Source: Caenorhabditis elegans
Lineage: Eukaryota > Nematoda > Chromadorea > Rhabditida > Rhabditidae
Length of the DNA stretch: 64,000 nucleotides
Assembly: GCF_000002985.6 (NCBI RefSeq)
Contig: NC_003284.9
Span: forward strand, 9,610,001 to 9,674,000
Reading direction: 5' to 3'
Shown: positions 1 through 12,997 of the stretch, piece after piece
Numbering within the stretch: position 1 is the first letter of the stretch
Layout: each line of letters begins with the position of its first letter
Notes under the pieces: generated by a model
What the model was told of the DNA's origin: nothing
The model's database searches: none
What the model saw: only the letters and a program-made list of their open reading frames with translations
Made by a program: the position numbers and the translations under genes

Positions 1-575
1 TTTTTTCCTACATTGACCATTAGTAGTATTAGCTGTAGTTATATTCTTTGTTGTTGTTGTTGCATCCAATGCACTCCTAGACCGACAAAAATTGCAAAGA
101 AGAAGAGGAGAAAAGAATGTGTAGTTTTGTGGAGTTGTGAGTGACCGGCCATCCACATTGCGCCCTTCCTATTCCCATCACCCTGCTTTCACCACTCTTG
201 TCGAGATTTTGGTGAAAAGCGAGTAAAATGCAATACATTACGAGGCATTCTTCGCGCGGGAGGAAACCCGGGGACCCCCTTGCTTTTCATCTACAACACT
301 CCCTTTTTCTACATATTTCGCATTTCCTATCTTTTTATGCATTACTACTTCTTGTGGACCCCTTGAGTAGCAAAATACAACTACATCTCAAAAAGAGAAA
401 GTAAACAAGATTAAGACAAAAAACTATATGTGTTCACAAAATCTGTTCTTTCTCCTATATTCTATCCGTCTTTTTTGTTTCCTACTTTTCTTTTTGTTTT
501 TTGACATGAACATCTGCTTTCTCTTTTGTCCTAAATTAAATTCTGAATCGATCATTTTACAGGAGCTCAGATGAA
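1..575. promoter_or_regulatory. upstream region of the ANKS1-like gene
   Basis: No coding exon is visible. A GC-richer patch lies around 140-290, followed by pyrimidine-rich DNA typical of nematode 5' regions, and a short TTG-type run lies near 48-62. The acceptor TTTTACAG ends at 562, 13 bases before the chosen ATG. It could be a spliced-leader acceptor or the end of a 5' UTR intron. Confidence 0.5.
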
Positions 576-3500
576 ATGAGCCTCAAAGACTTTGTCATAT
601 CAAAAACCGAAGTAATCGATGCTTGTAAAAAAGGAGAATATGATAAAGTTGCGTTGTTTCTCAGCTCGAAAAAGGGCAAAAAGATTCGAAGCGGGCTGAA
701 GTAATACTTATTTTCTAATTTTCAAATAAACTATTGATATTTTTCAGATTTTTCACAACGCGATCAGACAGTCATTGGCTCGCCGACTACAAAGATGAAA
801 AATCTGACTTCACCTTACTCCATCATGCGGTTCTCGAGAATCAAAATCAAATCAGTAAACTCCTTATGGACTACGAACCACTTCTTTTACTGTGTAAAAG
901 TACAAAAAATATTTTACCAATTCACTTGGCCGCCTGGAATGGGAACTTGGAGATTGTGAAAATGCTTCTTTTACAAACAATGGAAAAGCCCGCAGATATT
1001 CTGAATGCAGTGAACATTTTCAATGAAACTCCACTTCATCTTGCAGTTCAGAGATGTCATCTTGAAGTTGTGTTCTATTTGATAAAGGTAAGCAAAGATA
1101 ACTTTGAGAATTAAAACTATTCGACTGTGAACAGGAACAACATTCATATCTATAATAAGTTATTCAATTTTGCAATGCGTTTGACGTTTGATTCTTGTAT
1201 AGAGATTAAATTGTTGACAGATTTAACAATTGTTAGCTTGAAAAATCACGTATCGTTTCAATTTCCTTAAATTTCAGAAAAATGCCGACCCCTTCATTCG
1301 TAATGAAAACAAGGAAAATGTGATTGACGTTGCATCACGCATTGGATCTGCTGAAGCCATCAGAATGTTGTGCCAAAAATGGCCAAAGTTTCCTGTGCAG
1401 TCAGCATATGAGTCTCTTCGAGTTGGAACACCGGACATAAAACGGCCCTTTCCGGCCATATACCCATTTCACCTTGCAGCAAAGTATAATCACGTTGAGT
1501 GCATGCAAGTGAGTTGCTTTTTCCACTTTGCTATTCATTATTCAAGAATTGAGTATAAGAGTAAGGGTGATGCAGAATAGTTTACTCCTTGCGTGAATGT
1601 TGGTAGCAATTTGAGAATAGCAAAAAAACGGGGTTAATTTTCTGATAGGCGTGTTTCATATGAATCTGCAAGTTTGTACAATGTTTACAAATTTGAAATT
1701 CGAAATAGATTCGATAGTAACATGCTTATGATTTCATTTTCATAACTCATCCCAAAAAACGTTTAGTTTGAAATATAAACACTCAACAGATATTTTTTTG
1801 ACTGTGCACTTATGCGTCACGGTGTTTGCGGTTTTCCAACAAAAAAAACTATATTTTCTGTAGTAAATATTTTGAAACACTACTATTTATTATTTGTATT
1901 TTTGTAGTTTAATCATAGGTTTATAAGACTCATATGTTCTGTAGATTTTTTTAGTTAAACAAACCCAATCAAATAATTTACTGTTTCACTTAAATGAAAA
2001 ATGTACTAAATGTTTAATTTCAGGCTCTTCGTGAACATGGTTTCTCCATTAACTACACTACGGAAGATGGGACAGCTCTACATGTGGCTTCTGCTTGTGG
2101 ACAGGCCGAGGCAGTCAGGTTTCTGCTGGAAATTGGCGTGAACACTGATATCAAAAATCAACACGGACAAACAGTGCTCCAAATGATCATCGATCTCCAG
2201 GAGAACCGAAGGAATGAAATCGCCCATTTTGTAAAAAATCCGGAAGGATGGAAGGAATGTAGAACAATTATCGAAGGAATGGATAGAAGAGACTCTGGAA
2301 GAGAAACCGAAGGAAGTCAAAGTGACAATGAAAGAGAAGCAATTTGGCAACCACTTCCAAGTCAAGCAAGCGGTGGGTTATTTTTAAAACTAATAATATG
2401 TGCATTGTAAGGAACATTTCGGTTATCAATCGAGTTAAGCTCAAAGTTCAAAATCTGAATGATAAATAAAGTTATTCACGATTTCAGTTCAAGTATACCC
2501 GGATCAACGAAGAAACAATCATTCCATCTACCAGCCACCTTCTATTTCTGCAAGACTGCGAGATTTATCCCCCGACGACTCTACAGAAGCTTTGAACAGT
2601 GTTCGATCAGAGGGGCCTTACACCACACACTCTATCAATCGTACATGGAACAGTTCCATGTTAGACAGAGCTCCAAGAACTGGAAGGTTCCCGTTGACAT
2701 CGCCTAGTTATCACTCAAAGCATTATTCGTGTCAAAGATCCAGCGATACATTGCCAACGAGGCTGAAAAATGTTAGAACGAGGCCAACAGAAAAGCAAAT
2801 AGGTAATCTATTATCGATATTCTGAGTTTACGGATTGACTTTATTTTCAGCTTCTGTACTCCCGGGAGATAATTGTGCATACAACTCTCCTTCAAAATTC
2901 AATGAATGGCAAAAGAGTCAACTGACCATTAGCAATCGTCCGCCAGCACCATATGACAACGTTCCGAACAACTCTGCAATATTCGTCCGCCCCAACTCAC
3001 CAATAGCAAGATCTGCATCACTCCGTAGACAATCCGGATACGCAACACTTCCAAAACTTGCCACCTACTCTCCAAGAATTCCAGATCATGGTCGTCCTGA
3101 CCTGAATGACGCCTTTATTCAAGACCCAGACAAAACAATGGATAGGTCATTGAATCGGAACCGTAAGTATAGGAAACGACTCTAATTAATATAAAATAAA
3201 GACTTTTAAGAGTTTTCTATTTCCCGAACTACGTGTGATCGTGAAGAATCGCTGGGATTGACGCAAAGTCCAAGACTGGACACCAGAGCAAGCAGCATAA
3301 CATCATCCTTGACATACGCGTGCTCGACACTTGACAAAGGTAGGCATTTTAAGCAAAAATGGAATGATTTAGGGGCATACGACAACCTAAAAAATTTCTA
3401 GCATATGATGTACGAGTTGATAAGTTCGGGTAGATTATGAGAAAACGAATCTTCCAACACTGATCTCATGCTCGGTATCTTGTTAACTCTGAAAAAAAAC

Positions 3501-6500
3501 TTTGGTCAATGACAAGGAAAAAATCATTTCCTAAACTTATGGAGTCCTGAAGTCAATCTAAATAAATGCAATTTCAGATAAGTTCTTCCGGGAACGCGAA
3601 CGTGATAACGGCCGTGCACCATTGGCAATGCCAGAAGAAATAACAGGTTCAGTGACAGGCAGTGTCATTTACAGCCAAGGAAATGCGAATCAACATCTAA
3701 ATGGGAATTATGAGAAAGACAACAATGTGACTGCAATTTTTTTAGAAGACGTGATGAGACCATCATCAAACTCTGCCGAGAGCCCACCTTCCCCAAACAC
3801 CTCTAAAGCATTCATCTTTGACGCGTTATGTGGAAAATCTCGGCTGGTTGACTCTACAAATGTTGATTTCTTCTCTGGATTCTCGTCATCGTCAAATTTG
3901 AGCCACAGAAGCACTGAATCAACGTCGAAGGTGCAGATGAATAGCAGTTTCACTGAGCCGGAAGAGCCTGTCCGAATCCGCCGTCAAAATGGAACAACGA
4001 ACCTTATGCTGAATTCACTTTCACCCACAGATAATTTGTCGTCCCCCTCATCAGACCAGAAATCAGACACGACCAGTGAAGAACCTAGTTGGGATAGGGT
4101 AAGTCGATCAGGGGACAAACCAATTTTTGTTTATTTTTTCGTAACAATGGCGTATCTGCAAAAAGCACACGGATTTTATGTTTCTCAACAGTTTCTCAAT
4201 AGTCAGCTATTGTTAATGTAAAGAAAAACAGATCAGAAGTTTTTTTTAATGATAAAAACCTGCACTCGCTGTGCGGGCTTAATTCTTACGGTGTATTTGA
4301 AATACAGAGCCAGAAAAACTGTAATAGGTCAGTCTTTTTTGTGTATTTGCAAAGCTGGGTAGCGGGAATAAAACGCAGTAAAAAATAACGGCAGCGCCTA
4401 AACGTTTGTGCGTTTTTGGATTATCAGCATTAAACAACAAAAAACGATTTAAATGTCAATTCTATAATTTCAAATTTGAAAAAAGTGTCAGTGAAACTTT
4501 GTTAATTTTTTGTATAACAGGTGGAAAGTGTATTCGATTCGTTTGGTGCAGCTCCATGTCGTGAAAGTGTTTTTGTTCGTGAATACGAGCCACGTGTGGC
4601 AGTTTACTTACGTGATCGTGGGTCGAAAGCGTTGAGCGTAACACTTGTCGAGGATGAGTTCAGAGATCACAAGTCGCTTCTTGTAAAAAAGGTACTTTTA
4701 GTTACATTTTTGTTTCAACTTCCATTCATGTCACGTTTTACACCGGTTGTTCATGTTTCAGCAACCAAAAACAATAATTGAGTGGTTGGAAAGTGATGTT
4801 ATGTTAGCCCCAGTAGCGGCTGATTCAGTTGGAGCACTTCTTCAAACTCATGGATATGATAGAATGGATCAACTAAAAGGGATAATAAATAGAAGTATCC
4901 TTACGGAAATCGGAGTAGATGACGTCACCAAGTTCAAGATAATGTCAGAGATTGAGAAATTGAAGGATGATGTTGCTAGTGCTGGTTGGTTTTTTTTTGA
5001 AACATAAAACACATTCATAAAACACATTTACTCTGCCGGAACATTTTAAGAAACCTTCATCAATTTTTCAAATCACTTTTCAATTCCAGGACGTTTCTTC
5101 TATGTTAGTGAATGGCTCAACTTCATCGGACTTCAAGATTACATTTCCAACTTTGTCGGTGCAGGATACAAGCATATGGCAAAATTGACAGAAATTGACT
5201 GGGACACGGCAAGATTGATGGTGAGTAAATTTGTTCAAATAACAACTTTTGTGATTTTAAGATACTTTTTATCACTGATTTCGCGTTTATTAATCAAAAA
5301 ATATCCATAGACCTGTGATAATTGTTGCATATTTTTAATTTCAGCAACTCGGTGTTACTCGTCCTGGTCACATTGCTAGAATGCTCCATTCGTTCAAAAA
5401 AGCAGAAGACGAAAAAAGAAAAGAGTACAATAATCGACTACAGATTAAGCCATTAATGTCACCTCCTCCTCTGCCGCCAAGGTCAAAACAGTAAGTTTTT
5501 AATGAGAAATAATTTTCAAAAGAACAAACATTCAACAAGTTTCAGAAACAACTGTGCTGAATGCCCACAAGGCGATTTTGACAAGATCAAGAACAAGTTG
5601 CTGCAGGGCAACGTGGTGTATCGTGCACACCACCTCGGTGTTCTGGAAATTGGAGAAACCGAATGCTCTGATGAAGCTCATGCAGCTATGACAAGAATCA
5701 AAGAGTCGATAATTGACTGGGAGACTATTCCACGGGTTACTTTGGATTTGACTTGCAATGGAATCACTATCTTCGATGAAACTTTTAAGGTAATGATTAA
5801 ATTATCACCTAATGGAATTGACAAATTGTAAAAGTTCAGCAGAACTGAGAAGCGGTTAAAGAATAAGGGGGTCGGGAAACAATAATTTAACGACTGATAC
5901 ACCTGCATTCGTTGCAGGAAAGTTATGACGTGAAAGTATTTCATAAAATCTGATTACTTATGAAATATACTTATACGATGTGAAAAAAACACAAAGATAT
6001 TTTAATCGTATGGTATTTCGGAAATTGGATTTTAGAAATAGAACATCATATTTCTCGAACCGAGAATTCATATTTTGTTTGTGTTTATCAATTTTATCAA
6101 TTGTATTTTCTCAGCAGACGTTAGAGGTTGAGACGTTTTTTGACTAGTCTAGGAAATTCGCCGCAATCGGATATCAGCTGTAGGCCACAAAAGACCACCC
6201 GCAATATTAATTTGATTAGAAAATCCGAAGCGTTGACAAACTTGCCCCCCGATTAATCTCAATGATTTTTTAGACTCTACTTGACGGCTATGGTGTCTAT
6301 ACAATAAGAGTCGTATGTCAGGATAGAAAGGATCTCAACTTCTTCTGCTTTGTTGCAAGGGACACTGAAAATCGTTTCTTTTGTCACACTTTCTGTGTGC
6401 TGACCTCGGTATTTCGCACAAATAATGCCTTAGAAAAGTTCATATTTCTAGGGAATTGCCGCAGAAATCATCACCACAATCGGAATGATGTTTGAGCTCA

Positions 6501-6592
6501 GAAGCAGAATGGACAAGTCTCTGCCAATCGAAGGAACAATGGTACGATGCCGGCATAACAGTCAGCAAACTACTGAGAACCAAAGAAATTAA
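576..6592 (+). CDS. ANKS1/Odin-like adaptor: ankyrin repeats, two SAM domains, PTB domain
   Basis: Fifteen exons join in frame to 1170 codons: 576-700, 748-1087, 1278-1508, 2024-2372, 2488-2802, 2851-3162, 3211-3339, 3578-4098, 4521-4691, 4762-4984, 5090-5220, 5345-5490, 5546-5789, 6274-6408 and 6452-6592. Ankyrin repeats fill about residues 45-290, with motifs such as LPIHLAAWNGNLEIVKMLL and TPLHLAVQRCHLEVV. A long Ser/Pro-rich linker follows to about 775. SAM 1 (IIEWLESDVML) is near 834-900, SAM 2 (VSEWLNFIGLQDYI) near 908-975, and the PTB domain (VVYRAHHLGVLEI to the FELRSRM helix) near 1010-1145. This order and length match vertebrate ANKS1A/B (about 1,130 aa), cytoplasmic adaptors of receptor tyrosine kinase and Eph signalling, so a phosphotyrosine-pathway scaffold role is inferred. 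The ATG at 576 is chosen because the ATG at 571 stops after two codons. A likely poly(A) signal AATAAA lies at 6887. The exon 7 acceptor (TTTTAAG) is weak but is the one that keeps the frame. Confidence 0.93.
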
Positions 6593-7234
6593 ATCCAGCA
6601 TATCGGTCAAATTCCAAAGAATAATTATTACCATTGATCCCAGTATATCTGAATTTCAGCCATAAGTAGATGAGATTGGCTTTTGTTACGTGTAACTTTA
6701 CTTAATTTTTAAAAACCTTATTGAAAGTTGTTTTCAATTTAATTTCCTAACCCGATGTCTTCCTTACCCGGAAATGTTTTAATTCTAGCTCTTCAAAAGT
6801 GCATTCCGTTGTTTGATGTTCTTTCTATTCTTGTTTTCCCAACAACTTAATTTTCTTTTAGCGATTTCAAACCATACAAAGTGATCAATAAACAGTATTC
6901 TGCTGATCTTACGTATTGGTTTCATCAACCCCTCACATCACATCAACCTTTCTCGATTCTATCCTATCGTTTTTTTCCAAAAACCCTTCAATTTTTTTGT
7001 CCATAATGAATTGTTCCCATCAGTTTTAGATACATTTTTCACCACAAAAGATGTGTTTTTTTTTTGCCCATCAAAGGGCCATAGGGGGTGCCGTCGTTTT
7101 GTGATTCTTTCAAAAAGATTGGCAGGAGAAGATAAAACTGAACCGAGTGCAGGAACAGAAAAAGCAAGGATGAACCCCTCCCTTTTCGAATTAAATAAAT
7201 AGAGGAAGGGAAGGCGGAACGGTTGCATTTTTTC
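6593..7234. other. 3' UTR of the ANKS1-like gene and short intergenic gap
   Basis: AATAAA at 6887-6892 is the best candidate poly(A) signal for the upstream gene. The stretch 6960-7230 is open in several frames on both strands but shows no recognisable protein or splice sites. There is no TTTTCAG directly before the next ATG, so I see no clear sign of an operon here. Confidence 0.5.
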
Positions 7235-9093
7235 ATGAATGCATCCATGAACGAACTTTATGACGTGAAAGGACTTGGACTTTCTTCAATGGATACGAAT
7301 ATTAGAAATGCACCATCCGTTATAACATCGTCCCCTGGACCATCAGTGTCAATATCGTTAATTTCAGGTATTAGTTTTTATTAGAGAATTTTCTATATTC
7401 CAATTTCTCATAATTATTGTTAAAATGTTAATAGAAAAATTTCAAACTTATTAGGTAACCGTAGATAAAATCGGTTTGAAAAGAAAATGCTCAAAAAAAT
7501 TTTCACGTTTCATGCCAAACAACAAATATTGAGAAATTTGTTTAATGAATGTTTTTTTTCAACTTTAAATGTGTTTAGCGAAAGGCCCTGAATTAATTTG
7601 AATAATTTCTTACAACAACACAAATTTTGTGTGACTACGAATCCGGAGATCAGTCTTGCAGGATTGACATTGCTTCCAACTTCGTGCCCACAATGCCATA
7701 GTTTGCATACTTTGGACATAAACAAGCTGATGTCCTCAATTTCAAGTCTTAATACTGCAACTAAAATAACTCCCCACATCTCTTCATCGTCTTGTTTTTT
7801 ACCTTCATTCAGTCATCAAGTTGAAGAGAATTTTCAAAAACGAAAAATATTTAATGAAAAACCACAGCCTGAAAAAAGAATTTGTATGGAGAATATGTCG
7901 CATCCAGTTCCATCAATTCCAATCATTTCCGCACCTTCAATTCAACAGACCAAACATCCAAAGCACGTGTTTAATGATTGGATGAATTTTTTCAGCAGTT
8001 TTAATGGAGCTGTTAACTTGAAACTAGATGATGGAACAAAAGGGAACAACTTTTACTATCAGTTCCATTTGCAACTAGCACAATATTACCAAGACAAGAT
8101 GTGTATGGAAGGAGTTGTAAGTGTAGACTTTTATACTGATGTTTAATGAAAAAGCAAATTTCAGATTCAGTTAGGAAAACCGTTCAAATTGGAGGAAACT
8201 TCTGACGCGGATCGCATGAACATAATCACAACTTCTGTTGCTTCCACGTACAAAGCGATGTATGACAAAGAAATAGAACGGTTGACATTGGAGAACAAAA
8301 ATATGGCTGACAAAATTAGAACCCAGGTTGGACTAGAAACGTAATTGCAACAATAAAAATAAACATTTTTCAGCATGCTACGTCGATTTACTTGTTTCCT
8401 GGAATTGCATATGGAAGGTCAGTTTATCAATTCGATAGCTTTGAATCTACCTAGCTTTTTAAACTTTTTGATTTGAAAGTTGTCGTACTTCTTTTTTGAT
8501 CATTCCACTTACAGCGAACTAGCAAATTATTATTGCAAATTATATTACTTTAGATTTTCAGAAATCCAAGTGAAGATTCACCCGAAGTAATTGATCATTT
8601 GATGTTCGAAATAATTTACAAGGGGTTTATGGAAGTTACACCCGAAAAAGATACAAATAATTTTGGGAAACAAGTCCATGGTGTGCTCACATCAATAAAT
8701 TGCAAAACGAGAAATGAATGCTCAACGAGAGTTTCAATGATGACTGTTTCTAACAGCGAAATTGTTGTCCAAATTCCGTTTGTAAGAAATTATTTCTCAA
8801 TATTGTAAATGCGTAAACAATTCATTTCAGACATCTCGGATCAAAATCTCAAACATTCTGGCTGTTGGTAAGTATGGCGAAGACCGAAACTATTTCTGTA
8901 TTGCATATCACAATTCGAAAACTGTGGAGCATGTTAAAATAATTGTTTTTTGCACACACAGTTGTGTAAGTTTTAGTTCTAGACAGCGATAATGGTTAAG
9001 ATTTTTCAGTTTACATCATCAGATATTGTAAATTCTATAATACGTAAGACGGCTATCAATAAAGGACGTGAAGCATTGATGATACAAATCTAA
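7235..9093 (+). CDS. protein with C-terminal PTB-like domain, otherwise unrecognised
   Basis: Seven exons give 410 codons: 7235-7367, 7662-8116, 8165-8326, 8374-8417, 8562-8781, 8831-8965 and 9010-9093. Residues about 45-200 are low in known motifs but hold a CPQC pair near residue 52 and Ser/Pro-rich sequence. Residues 220-250 (YKAMYDKEIERLTLENKN) look like a short coiled coil. From about 280 the sequence follows a PTB fold: FEIIYKGFMEV (compare the F.V.YLGS.EV start of the family), then RVSMMTVSNSEIVVQIPF, then ISNILAVGKYGEDRNYFCIA, and a final helix SSDIVNSIIRKT. PTB domains bind NPxY-type peptides, so an adaptor role is inferred. An alternative start at 7247 is in frame. The exon 2 acceptor (TCTTGCAG at 7661) is chosen because earlier acceptors run into stops. 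The gene directly follows another PTB gene but is not an obvious copy of it. Confidence 0.8.
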
Positions 9094-9104
9094 GAACACC
9101 GAAG

Positions 9105-9107
<3 letters not shown>

Positions 9108-9136
<29 letters not shown>
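9108..9136. repeat. (AT)n microsatellite
   Basis: About 14 uninterrupted AT dinucleotides just downstream of the stop codon of the PTB gene, within its probable 3' UTR. Confidence 0.9.
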
Positions 9137-9283
9137 TGATATCTTAAGAATTTGATTCACGTTGGTGCTTGTATATTTTACTTGCGAGAAACCATTGTCA
9201 TATTTAAAATAACTTCTCATGAATATTCTGTTAATTTCATTATTTAACTGTTTTTTTTTCAGTTTAGAGAACTTTATTAATAG

Positions 9284-9502
9284 CCTGAAAAGTTCAACAG
9301 ATCTTGTTCAATAAGGAACGAACGTTTCCAAAGGGCAAGAAACCTACAGTACGCACTATACACCACGAAAACTTATGTGACACATGTTATGACTACTCTG
9401 AACTTTTTGTATCGAGAATGGGTGGAAAATTCGCATTCTTCAGTGTTCGCCGGTTTCGATTACAAACCTGATCACTTTCCTAATTTGTTCGCCAAAGATT
9501 AA
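9284..9502 (+). other. open frame without a good start, possible exon or gene fragment
   Basis: A 72-codon open frame follows an in-frame TAG at 9281 and ends with TAA at 9500-9502. Its content looks coding (for example YREWVENSHSSVFAGFDY and HFPNLFAKD). The only ATG in it is at about codon 36. A strong acceptor (T9CAG) ends at 9262, but it leads through the in-frame TAG, so it would have to serve another frame or a non-coding leader. CAACAG near 9300 is a possible alternative acceptor. It may be a degraded exon, a 38-residue ORF of a downstream cistron, or chance. Confidence 0.3.
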
Positions 9503-10435
9503 TAGTTAGTGAACTGTCGGTGTTCTTTGATTATTTTTTCAGTTAGTATTTTAACTGGAAGGAAATGAATGTGCTATCAACGTATTGAAAACTGTTTTAA
9601 GTTTTGGTATTCAGCATGAGCATGCTTTTTGTAATATTTAGAAAGTTTACAAAACTTTCAAAACTTGCTTGATACAAGTTGTTGTTGAGCCAATATTTGT
9701 AATAATTTCAAGCTTCAAAAATTTTTCAGAGATATCTTGAATTTTTGTATAGTTTGGATGTTGAAAAAAATTATGCACAGTGTTTGTAAAACAAGTTTCA
9801 TATCACTGTGGTGAACACGTAACAATTATTCTTATTTTGGTGTTTATAATTATTCTAAAGGCTAAATTACACAGAGAATATTCATGTCTCATTTTTGAAA
9901 AATTGCAAGCATTTTGGGGTACAGCACTAAATACACAATACCCTTTTTAGTTCAGTAAACGTAATCTTCTGAACACTAGATTTTCAAGGAGCAGGAAGTG
10001 AGAAAATGCGAAAAAAATTCCCTCAAAGAAAACATTATGAAATTATTTTGCGCCAAACCCTTCTCGTCTACACCGAAAACACCGTCAGCTGTTACACTGC
10101 ATTTACATATTTATTTTCCTCCAAAGCTACTAATAATTTATGATTGACGACTCAAAATTCAGAGATGAACATTCAGAAAATGAGTTGAAAACGGCGAAGA
10201 GAAAAAGAAGTGCCGTCAAAAATATTTGGTGGTCAATTACTCCATTACTTCTGCAATGCTCCTCGTGTCTGCCCATTTTTGATCAACAAGCTTTCCAAAG
10301 ACGAATAATTTTTGTTTTATTTTTTCTTCAAAATAACTCTGATCGACGGGAAGTGTTATTAATAACAATTTATTGCTGTATATATATTTTTGAATTTTTA
10401 ATGAATAAGGAAGAAGAACAAAAACTATAGAAGCG
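9503..10435. other. intergenic, nothing recognised
   Basis: AT-rich DNA. An ORF at 10140-10430 has no splice-site or composition support and is treated as chance. Confidence 0.5.
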
Positions 10436-10570
10436 ATGGTGTTTGTGGCGAAGGCTCACCTAATGACCATAATATTCGATGTGCTGGTCAAGACATTTGC
10501 TCCTATCACGAACTTCTGTAGTCAACTAACTATATTCTGTCTACACCTTCTTCGTGTCATCAGAGCAAAG
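10436..10570 (+). other. possible alternative first exon, 45 codons
   Basis: ATG to a good donor (AAG|GTAAGT), phase 0, encoding a mostly hydrophobic peptide beginning MVFVAKAHLMTIIFDVL. The phase matches the exon at 13304, so it could be a distal first exon of the LAPTM-like gene 2.7 kb downstream. That would add an N-terminal membrane segment. Without transcript data this is only a possibility. Unspliced it would give 55 residues. Confidence 0.25.
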
Positions 10571-10679
10571 GTAAGTACAAGATGTAAAAAGTGTTTGATA
10601 TAAACTTTATAATGTTCTACTTTTTGTACCCTATTTGTTGATTTGAAGAGGAAAGTGGATATTATAAGCTTAAAAATTT

Positions 10680-10873
10680 TTGTGCTGGTGTATTATTTTC
10701 CCTCATTTTTAAAAATAATCGAACTTCCATTTATTTATCCATTTTAATAAATCGTTTTCCCTATAGGCTGAGAAACGGTTATCATCTAAACCTAAAAATA
10801 CAAAAAACCCAACACGTTTTTATTTAATTTTTTAAAGATTTTTTTTAATGAGGGTAAATAATACACAAGTAAT
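10680..10873. mobile_element. MITE-like inverted-repeat element, copy 1
   Basis: Imperfect terminal inverted repeats face each other: GGTGTATTATTTTCCCTCAT near 10687 and the complement of AATGAGGGTAAATAATACAC near 10847. The interior holds a short motif (CCTATAGGCTGAGAAACGG) that recurs in reverse orientation in the element at 30664-30876. No coding capacity is seen. It is probably a non-autonomous DNA transposon. Confidence 0.55.
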
Positions 10874-12823
10874 CAGATTTTTCATCTGTTAATCGATACA
10901 AAGTTTAGTTTGAATTTAATTCAGAGTGATATTTCTAATAATGTGTTACAAACAATTGGTACATACGATATGTACAATATGTTCGTAGACGTAGAATAAA
11001 AGGTTCTCAAAAATAAAGCCCAGATAATATTAGCAAAAACCCGGTTTACCATAAAAATGTCTGAACAACTGATCACAAAAAGCACTGAATGTGAATAATA
11101 CAAGTACATATAATACTAAAACATCAGAAATATGATATTTAGTACTCTCTGGGCTTTGACTTTAAAATAAAAAGCAAATACTGAATGTCACGGGGTTTGT
11201 GATTTACAATCAAATTAAACATTGAAACCAAAAATTAGAAATATCATCTCGCTTTTCCCCATTTCTAAATGGATTTCTTTTTGCTCTGTTTCCGCCAGAA
11301 CTTTTTTTGGCATTTTAATCTCCGACCCAAACAAGACTAACAAGCTAGAACACGATAAAATAAGGATCTTTTTTATGACATTTTCCTGGCGAAATTAGTT
11401 CATCTGCCCCCGAAACTACGTAGCGCTTCTTTCCCATGATTTTATGCGTCCTTTCCTGCTACACATCCTTCACTTTTCCAATTTAGGCAGGGAGGGTACA
11501 ACAACTCATTACAATGGAGCTCAGCTGCCCCTAGACAAGTTTTGTAAGACAACTTTCTGTGCACCCACGACGTGTTCAGATTGACTCCAATTCACTCAAT
11601 TTGACAAATTCCACTCGTTTCTCATCGAGTCATAGTTCTCCAATTATTTTGTGTTTTAAGTTTGTGTGATTTTAATCTTGGAATCGATTTCCATAAATTT
11701 CTTTTACCCTGATGATTTACTTCTTGCCAAAAAACTGGAGGAAGTGCACAACTAGAAGGTCAAAACTTCTGTTTTTGAGTTTTTCTGATGCACTAAAAAA
11801 TGTAACACGATTTATAGCTAATTATGAGAAATGTATTTTTAATCAAATTTTACATTTTTATTGACACTGTAAGTGCTATTAATTTATTAATGTGTCCTAT
11901 TTTCATATACATAATTATGCGAAGACTTGTTATTTCGTAAGTTTTTTAATATTATTGTTACTCATAGAAAATAGAGTAAAATTAAAATTGAACACTTGTG
12001 TATCTCTTACCAAAAACTGCTGCAACCAATTATTCGGAAAATATTGGGAAATTTTCCAGAAAACGACTTCTATATACACTTTTTAGAACTGCTATAAGAT
12101 ACTAGTAAATGTGATTGTTAATTTTAAAATGAAATTGTGGTTAGGCCCAGTGGAAAATTGATCATTTTATGCATTAATATGTCTGCGTTGGACGTATTTT
12201 TATTGGAACAATATCCAATTGTGACAAGTTCTGAACGCTTTCCCGAATTGGCTTCACCTCATTTGCACTTTTCAATTCCACTCGGTCTGCTAATTTTGTT
12301 TAGAAAAGCATTTCTTCCCTCTTTGGAAAAAAACGTGCCTCAATGTCTGAGCCTTGTCAAACTTGATCCGTTTAGGATGCACCCATTTTCTTCCGGTTTT
12401 TCATTTTTTTTTTTGCTAAATGTTTATTTTCAAAGCAAAAATTTGATTAAAAACACAGAATAAACAAATCAAATTGAAACAGCTCGTTTGCTTCATTTTG
12501 TTCAGTTATTTTTATAGAACTCATTGAAATTTACAAAACATGTTTTTGTGCGTGTGTGCGTTTTGGGTTGCGTGACTAGTAATTATTATGTTTGCAAAAA
12601 TGTCATGAAAGTGTCATTGTCACACTGAGGAAGTCTATATTATTGCATTTAGCATTTATTTCGTCCAAACACCCACACGCTTTTGTTATTTTACTAACTA
12701 AAATGTCTTATTCAATTGCTATTGTATATACAAATCCTGACAAGGTAGTGAAAAATACTTGAAACGTTTAGAGAGCTACTGTCACCTAATTTGAAAACTC
12801 ACGTCAGAAGAGGAAAACGTTCA
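10874..12823. other. intergenic, no gene seen
   Basis: AT-rich DNA with a GC-richer stretch around 11390-11600. ORFs here (for example 12137-12463) have no flanking splice sites or recognisable domains. Confidence 0.45.
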
Positions 12824-12895
12824 TGGAGGTATGGGGAATTGAACCCCAGCCCTCTCCCATGCTAAGGGAGCGCTCTACCACTGAGCTATACCCCC
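12824..12895 (-). tRNA. tRNA-Ala (anticodon AGC)
   Basis: Read on the minus strand, 72 nt fold as a full cloverleaf. The acceptor stem GGGGGTA pairs with TACCTCC, the D arm carries box A TAGCTCAGTGG, and the anticodon stem CTCCC/GGGAG closes the loop TTAGCAT (anticodon AGC). The T arm carries box B GGTTCAATTCC. There is no intron, and CCA is not encoded. The sequence is identical to the gene at 27852-27923. Confidence 0.97.
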
Positions 12896-12997
12896 GCCAA
12901 CGAACAAAAAGCGAGTTGCGGTACATATTTAAATAGGGGTAAAGTCATAAAAGATCACTTGTGAAATTCACCGCATTCGTTCAGCAAATTGTTGACG

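Noticed and set aside
1274-1459. Minus-strand ORF over exon 3 of the ANKS1-like gene
   Set aside because: A shadow of the real exon on the opposite strand.
10140-10430. 96-codon plus-strand ORF beginning MIDDSKFRDEHSENELK
   Set aside because: The second half is low-complexity hydrophobic from AT-rich DNA. No acceptor, donor or family resemblance.
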